Below, in pieces: positions 59,986 to 64,000 of a DNA stretch of 64,000 bases. The stretch is from Streptomyces griseiscabiei (GTDB lineage Bacteria > Actinomycetota > Actinomycetes > Streptomycetales > Streptomycetaceae): NCBI RefSeq assembly GCF_020010925.1, contig NZ_JAGJBZ010000002.1, forward strand, positions 1,240,001 through 1,304,000. Direction: 5' to 3'. The position numbers were made by a program, and so were the translations under genes. Position 1 is the stretch's first letter, and each line of letters opens with the position of its first letter. Below the pieces are notes generated by a model. It was not told where the DNA came from and did no database searches. It was given only the letters and a program-made list of their open reading frames with translations.

Positions 59986-61629
59986 TCAGCTCGCGCTTCC
60001 CTCGGGCGGGCGGGTCTCGCGCCCTGCCGCGGCTTGCTCGGCACGATGCACGCCCTGGGCGAAGTTGCTGACGAAGGCCGGATCCGGCGGCGCCAGCGAG
60101 ACGGCGGCGGTCTCAGGCCCTGCAGGGGCCGCGCGATCATGGACCGTGGCCTGTGGCGTCCGCTGCGGCAACTGGGGGCGAGAGTCGGGCGCTGCTCCCG
60201 GGGGAGGCGTTGTCCTGGTCGGGGCCGAAGCGGCGGGTTGCTGAACCGGGGAACGCTGCGCGTCACGATAGGGCAATGACGCAGTCCCCGCCGGGGCCGG
60301 GGGGCTGGGCCTCGGCCCGCCAGCCGGCCGGGGGCCGGGGCGCCCTGCGGACAGCGCCGATGGGCCCGATACCGTGACAACGTAGGCGGCAGGCTCGGCA
60401 GGGGATGCGGGCGCCGCCGATTCGCCCGCCCAGAGCAGGAGCTTGTCCGGCACCACCACCAGCGCTGTCGTGCCGTGCATGAGATTCTGCTGCAGCTGCA
60501 CGTGGATGCCGTACCGGCGGGCGAGTTTGGCCACCACGAGCAGGCCGGTCTGACGCTGGGCCAGCTGCTCGGCCAGGTCCCTGTCCCGCGGATCGGCCAA
60601 CATCCGGTTATAGCGGTCGAGTTCCCCCTGGGCCATACCGATGCCCCGGTCCTCGATCTCCACAGCCAGCCCCGCGGTGACCCTCGACGTGCGCACAACG
60701 ACCTTGCTGTCCGGCGGCGAGCAGAGGGTGGCGTTCTCCTCCAACTCGGCCAGCAGGTGGATCAGATCGGGTCCGGCGAAGCCCGGTATCTTCACATCCA
60801 GGGTGGACGCGTGCATGCGAACCCGGGCGTACTTCTCGATCTCGCCTGAGGCGCCACGCAGCAGCTGAACCAGCCCGAGCGGCTGGTTCAATGTGCGCGC
60901 CTTCACGCCGCCCAGAACCGCGAGGCGCCCGGCCGACCGCCGCATGCGCTTGAGCAGATTGTTGACGTCGTACACGCGATACAGCAGATCCGGGTCCTGG
61001 ACCTGATTGGTCAGCTCGGTCATGATGCCCAACGCGCGTACGAGCAGCAGGGTCATGCCCCCGGCGATATAGACGAGCGCTTGTGGCAGCTCCGCCTGCC
61101 GCCCGTTCACCACCGCCCGCCATGCCTCCGCGTGCAGCTGGAAAAGAGTGGCCTCCGCTTCGTTCCACGGATTGCTGTCAGAGCCTGCCTGTCCCGCGCT
61201 GGGGGCGGGAGGAGTGGGCCGCTCACCCCGGTTGAGCTGCTCAACAGCGGCGCTGATGCTCTTGCGTCCTTCGTTCACACCGGACTGGAAGTGCCGCAGC
61301 CAGCCGTGCACCGAATCGCTGTACTCGCTGCGCTGCCGGTGCAGCTCGGCCGCCGTGCGAACGGCCAGCCAGTCCGCGCAGACCAGCACGGCCAGGCCAG
61401 CGGCTGCCACCACCGCTCCGGTGATCCAGCCATCCATACGGACGGGGGCCGTCGCGCGGGTGGCACCCGCCATGCACAGGATCGCCGTGACCAGGACGGC
61501 GGGTACGAGTACCAGAAGCCGCAACCGCAGGCGCAGCCCCTTCTCGGTGCGTAGCGGCTCAGCGCCGCGCGCACGCAGGGGCTGGCCACGTCGGTGACCA
61601 ACTGGTCGCGGGCATGGCAGATCAGACAT
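59986..61629 (-). CDS. cvnA: Conservon sensor histidine kinase-like protein
   Basis: A 547-residue membrane kinase. Two membrane helices (LVLVPAVLVTAILCMAGA, ITGAVVAAAGLAVLVCADWL) flank a short external loop. The ATPase domain shows LLAELEENATLCSPP (N box) and VEIEDRGIGM (G1 box), with LLVVAKLARRYGIHV after it. No typical H-box is apparent, as in other CvnA proteins. The C-terminal 150 residues are Pro-rich and disordered. GAGG precedes the ATG. It heads the operon cvnA-B-C-D-GAF and senses an unknown signal. Confidence 0.9.
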   Translation of the reverse strand: MSDLPCPRPVGHRRGQPLRARGAEPLRTEKGLRLRLRLLVLVPAVLVTAILCMAGATRATAPVRMDGWITGAVVAAAGLAVLVCADWLAVRTAAELHRQRSEYSDSVHGWLRHFQSGVNEGRKSISAAVEQLNRGERPTPPAPSAGQAGSDSNPWNEAEATLFQLHAEAWRAVVNGRQAELPQALVYIAGGMTLLLVRALGIMTELTNQVQDPDLLYRVYDVNNLLKRMRRSAGRLAVLGGVKARTLNQPLGLVQLLRGASGEIEKYARVRMHASTLDVKIPGFAGPDLIHLLAELEENATLCSPPDSKVVVRTSRVTAGLAVEIEDRGIGMAQGELDRYNRMLADPRDRDLAEQLAQRQTGLLVVAKLARRYGIHVQLQQNLMHGTTALVVVPDKLLLWAGESAAPASPAEPAAYVVTVSGPSALSAGRPGPRPAGGPRPSPPAPAGTASLPYRDAQRSPVQQPAASAPTRTTPPPGAAPDSRPQLPQRTPQATVHDRAAPAGPETAAVSLAPPDPAFVSNFAQGVHRAEQAAAGRETRPPEGSAS

Positions 61630-61773
61630 GGGTGACCTCGTGGAACGTGGCCTTCACAGGGATGGGGGAGTGGTCGGTATGTGGGAGTGGCCGCTGGGGC
61701 ACGCGCGCCAGTCCGCAACCAACTGCGGCGGCGGCGTACGGCCCGGGCCCACGAGGGTGCCCCGGCGGCCGGC

Positions 61774-62019
61774 CTATATACGGAGCCCGCTGATCATCTC
61801 CACCACACTTGAAACGCCGCGGCTGATGGACGGAGCGAGCGAGCTGTCGTGGAGATAGAAGCCGAGGAACACGGCCGCTATTGCGTGGCCGGCCTTGAGA
61901 CCACCTTTGCGGATCAGCAGCCACACCATGACGGCCAGCACAACAACCAGGGAGACAGAGATGCTCACGAAATTGGGTTTCTGTCGGGCGATTACGTCCG
62001 AGGGGTCCCGCGTTCCCAA
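61774..62019 (-). CDS. Small membrane protein
   Basis: An 81-residue protein with two membrane segments (VSISVSLVVVLAVMVWLLIR and AGHAIAAVFLGFYLHDSSLA). The frame starts with TTG at 62019 and lacks a clear ribosome binding site, so a later GTG at residue 18 may be used. Similar small membrane proteins are common in Streptomyces; the function is unknown. Confidence 0.55.
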   Translation of the reverse strand: MGTRDPSDVIARQKPNFVSISVSLVVVLAVMVWLLIRKGGLKAGHAIAAVFLGFYLHDSSLAPSISRGVSSVVEMISGLRI

Positions 62020-62518
62020 TCAGGTAGGCGGCAATGGCCTTCATAGTTGCGGGATGTGAGGCGTCAGCGCGCCTGAAGGAAGGCGCGCCTGCGCAGCTGG
62101 TGACCGCATCGGTCCAGGCGCGGCCGGGAAAGGCCGTCACGCTGACCAAGGCGGGAAACGGGGCGGGCGCGATGTCCTCCAGGGTGCAGACTTGTCGTCT
62201 CGCGTCATGTCTGTGACGCCCGGGTGACCGTTTGCCGTGGCGAGCCATGGCGCGGCTGGTGATGGTGTTGATCGCCGCGATCCGGCCATCGCCGGGGATG
62301 CTGAAGTTCAGCTCCTCGTCCGCGCCCGCGTTCTGTGCTTCGGCGAACGGGCAGGTCGGGGAATCGGTTTTCGGTGTGGTCGTCACCGGCGCTTCCATCC
62401 CCTCGGCGTCCGGTTTCCTGTGTTGTGTTCGGCGTCGGCTGGCACGGAGTACGGTCCTCCTCCTGTCAGGAGCGGCCGGTCGGAACCGCTCCTCGGCACG
62501 ATGTGCAGGTGTTGTCGG
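62020..62518. other. Intergenic region with a doubtful reading frame
   Basis: A minus-strand frame from 62398 (MEAPVTTTPKTDSPTCPFAE...ADEELNFSIPGDGRIAAINT) has coding-like third positions for about 50 codons, then loses them. GAGGGG touches the ATG without spacing. It may be a small gene whose 3' part has decayed. No other feature is seen. Confidence 0.3.
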
Positions 62519-63583
62519 TCAGCAGCCGCGTGCGGGGCCTGCGCCTGGAAGGAGGTCGCCGAAGGCGTCCTCCAGATCCGAGAGACTGTTCAGCAACCGG
62601 CGGATGGTTATCTGCTTCTCGCTCCAGTACCGCTTCAGATCGACCTCCGCTTCGGGGTACAGGTCGTACTCGGTGGTCGTGGCGCCGGAGAAGCTGAACA
62701 GCATGTGCAGCAGCGCGGCCCGCGCGCAGGCGCGTACGTCCGCGAGGGGGAGGCTCGGGCTTTCGGCGTGATAGGCGCTCACCATCGCCATCGCGCAGGC
62801 GTCCCACTGCGGGCTCGTGGCTACGGTGCGCGGGTCGAATGCGGCCCGGCCCAGCTCCCAGGCCGGCATGCCGCTCGCGCCCCGGAAGTCGATGGCACCG
62901 GTGACGGCGTCGGCGAGGACGATCAGGTTGGTGCGGGTGAAGTCCGCGTGCAGTGCCTGTTCCACCAGTTCGCCGGGCAGGTGCTCGCGCAGCCGGTGGA
63001 CATGCTCGTGCAGGTCCTCCCGACGCTGGTCGAGGTCGGCGCGCAGACGCTCGGGATTCTCGTGCCCCTGCCGCAGGGCCTTGCCCAGTACCCGGTCGGC
63101 CTGGGCGAGGGCATCGTCCACCGTGCCGGTACGCCAGCGGGACTGCTGCACCCTCCTCGGCATCGGGTAGGCGGCGAGCACCCGGTGCATACGTCCCAGC
63201 ACTGTGCCGGTGTGCTCGGCGAGCTCCACCGTCATCGCCGAGGCGGTCACGCGTCCGGGCGCCTCGTCGGCCACCGCCCAGGCGCTGCCCGCAGCGATGG
63301 TGATGAGGTTGCCGTTCAGGTCGGGCCAGACCCTCGGAATGGGGAGCCGGGCGGCCCGGCAGTACTCGGACATGTCCCACGCGGTGCGGGCCGCCTCCAC
63401 GTCCGCACCCGAGTGGTACTCCTTGACGAAGAGCCGTGCCCCGTCCTCGGTCAGGACGCGTCGGTTGCTCGTGTCGGTGCCCATGCGCACCGGCTCGACC
63501 ATCTGCACGACGATTCCGTACCGCTCCCCCAGCACGTCTGCCGTCACCGCTTCGTCCTCGTCGGCCTCGCTCACACCGACCAC
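62519..63583 (-). CDS. Aminoglycoside phosphotransferase-fold kinase
   Basis: A 354-residue protein of the APH/choline kinase fold: K54 in RLFVKEY (ATP site), H212-A-D214-FTRTN219 as the catalytic loop and A-I-D232-F as the metal-binding Asp. The substrate may be a small hydroxyl compound or an antibiotic, not determinable here. It is followed upstream on the same strand by a second protein of this fold, 70 bp away. A GTG at 63583 is used; a second GTG four codons later (63571) is possible. Confidence 0.8.
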   Translation of the reverse strand: MVGVSEADEDEAVTADVLGERYGIVVQMVEPVRMGTDTSNRRVLTEDGARLFVKEYHSGADVEAARTAWDMSEYCRAARLPIPRVWPDLNGNLITIAAGSAWAVADEAPGRVTASAMTVELAEHTGTVLGRMHRVLAAYPMPRRVQQSRWRTGTVDDALAQADRVLGKALRQGHENPERLRADLDQRREDLHEHVHRLREHLPGELVEQALHADFTRTNLIVLADAVTGAIDFRGASGMPAWELGRAAFDPRTVATSPQWDACAMAMVSAYHAESPSLPLADVRACARAALLHMLFSFSGATTTEYDLYPEAEVDLKRYWSEKQITIRRLLNSLSDLEDAFGDLLPGAGPARGC

Positions 63584-63653
63584 CGGGAGGCGGAAGAGAG
63601 CCGACAGACGACGAGTACGCGCGAGCAGGACGAGTAAGTCCTTGGCTTGGTGT

Positions 63654-64000
63654 TCACGAGACTCGCCCGCCCCACGCGCGCGTCGCGTTCTCCCGGCGCA
63701 GGTTGTCCAGCATCAGGTGTGCCTCGTCGACGAGCCCGAAGTCGTGGTGCTTGATCCCCCAGCACAGGGCGTCCAGCGCGTCCACGGACGCGTACGACCG
63801 GCACGCGGCGAGCTCTTCCTGCGTGGGCCGGCGGCCGTAGCCGTAGTGGAAGGCGTCATCAAGGTCAGGGCGGTTGAACAGGACTCGGTAGCGCAGACGG
63901 CTGAAGTCCCGGCGGGCGGCCGTCTGGAGTTCGGCCTGTTCGAAGTCGATGATCCGCAGCCGTTGTTCGGTCTCGTCCCACAGCCAGTTCCTGGGCATGT
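63654..64000 (-). CDS. Second phosphotransferase-fold protein (5' part outside window)
   Basis: The C-terminal 114 residues or more of another APH-like kinase: PRNWLWDETEQRLRIIDFEQ shows the PRNW segment of the catalytic loop and the metal-binding Asp in IIDFEQ. RDFSRLRYRVLFNRPDLDDA and DALCWGIKHHDFGLVDEAHL follow. The start lies beyond 64000. Tandem paralogous kinases suggest a shared small-molecule pathway or resistance function. Confidence 0.75.
   Translation of the reverse strand, partial: MPRNWLWDETEQRLRIIDFEQAELQTAARRDFSRLRYRVLFNRPDLDDAFHYGYGRRPTQEELAACRSYASVDALDALCWGIKHHDFGLVDEAHLMLDNLRRENATRAWGGRVS

Overview
High G+C DNA with GTG/TTG starts, GTGA/ATGA gene overlaps, WhiB, DUF317 and a Cvn conservon points to Streptomyces or a close relative. 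Three mobile modules plus scattered insertion sequences make this look like accessory DNA: a linear plasmid, a chromosome arm or an island. No integrase, tRNA, rRNA or CRISPR array was found.

Layout. 1-3118: MFS transporter and HAD hydrolase pair, a frameshifted gene and small hypotheticals. 3283-4599: a protein with a HEPN-type RNLTAH motif, divergent from the next block. 4683-21872: a Tn7-like transposon region. Its core (10431-21872) encodes TnsA, TnsB (D,D-35-E), a TnsC/TniB-type ATPase and a large TniQ in one operon with 4-bp overlaps, running from the right end inward. The cargo is a trypsin-nSTAND-WD40 protein of 1422 aa with its Trypco1 partner. Left of it lie four further units bounded by the same kind of TGTRGG...CCYACA ends, separated by 4-6 bp. 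Two are about 212 bp and empty, one carries a soluble Ser/Thr kinase, and one carries a DUF2461 protein plus an ISL3-type IS. I read this as Tn7-like elements stacked at one site.

22246-33800: plasmid-type module with DUF317 protein, relaxase, MobC, an SpdB-like membrane protein whose gene holds 28 copies of GGTCCCC/GGGGACC, WhiB, a zinc-finger protein and a winged-helix protein with iteron-like repeats. 33832-37443: tightly overlapping XRE, ImmA/IrrE peptidase, MAB_1171c-type membrane protein and amidase genes. 39761-42182: IS5-type element that appears to carry a LanC-like gene as passenger. 42359-48000: secreted NucA/NucB-type DNase, 2H phosphoesterase, and a three-gene operon of a small protein, a sigma factor and a degenerate STAND-like protein.

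48305-52154: truncated NUDIX relic, a methyltransferase-NUDIX fusion, an ABC transporter and a 40-residue peptide overlapping the transporter start. 52700-56248: helicase with three helicase-associated repeats, and a metalloprotease-like protein lacking the catalytic Glu. 56614-61629: acyl-CoA dehydrogenase, GAF protein and a complete conservon (CvnA, roadblock CvnB, DUF742 CvnC, GTPase CvnD). 62519-64000: two aminoglycoside-phosphotransferase-fold proteins, the second cut by the window edge.
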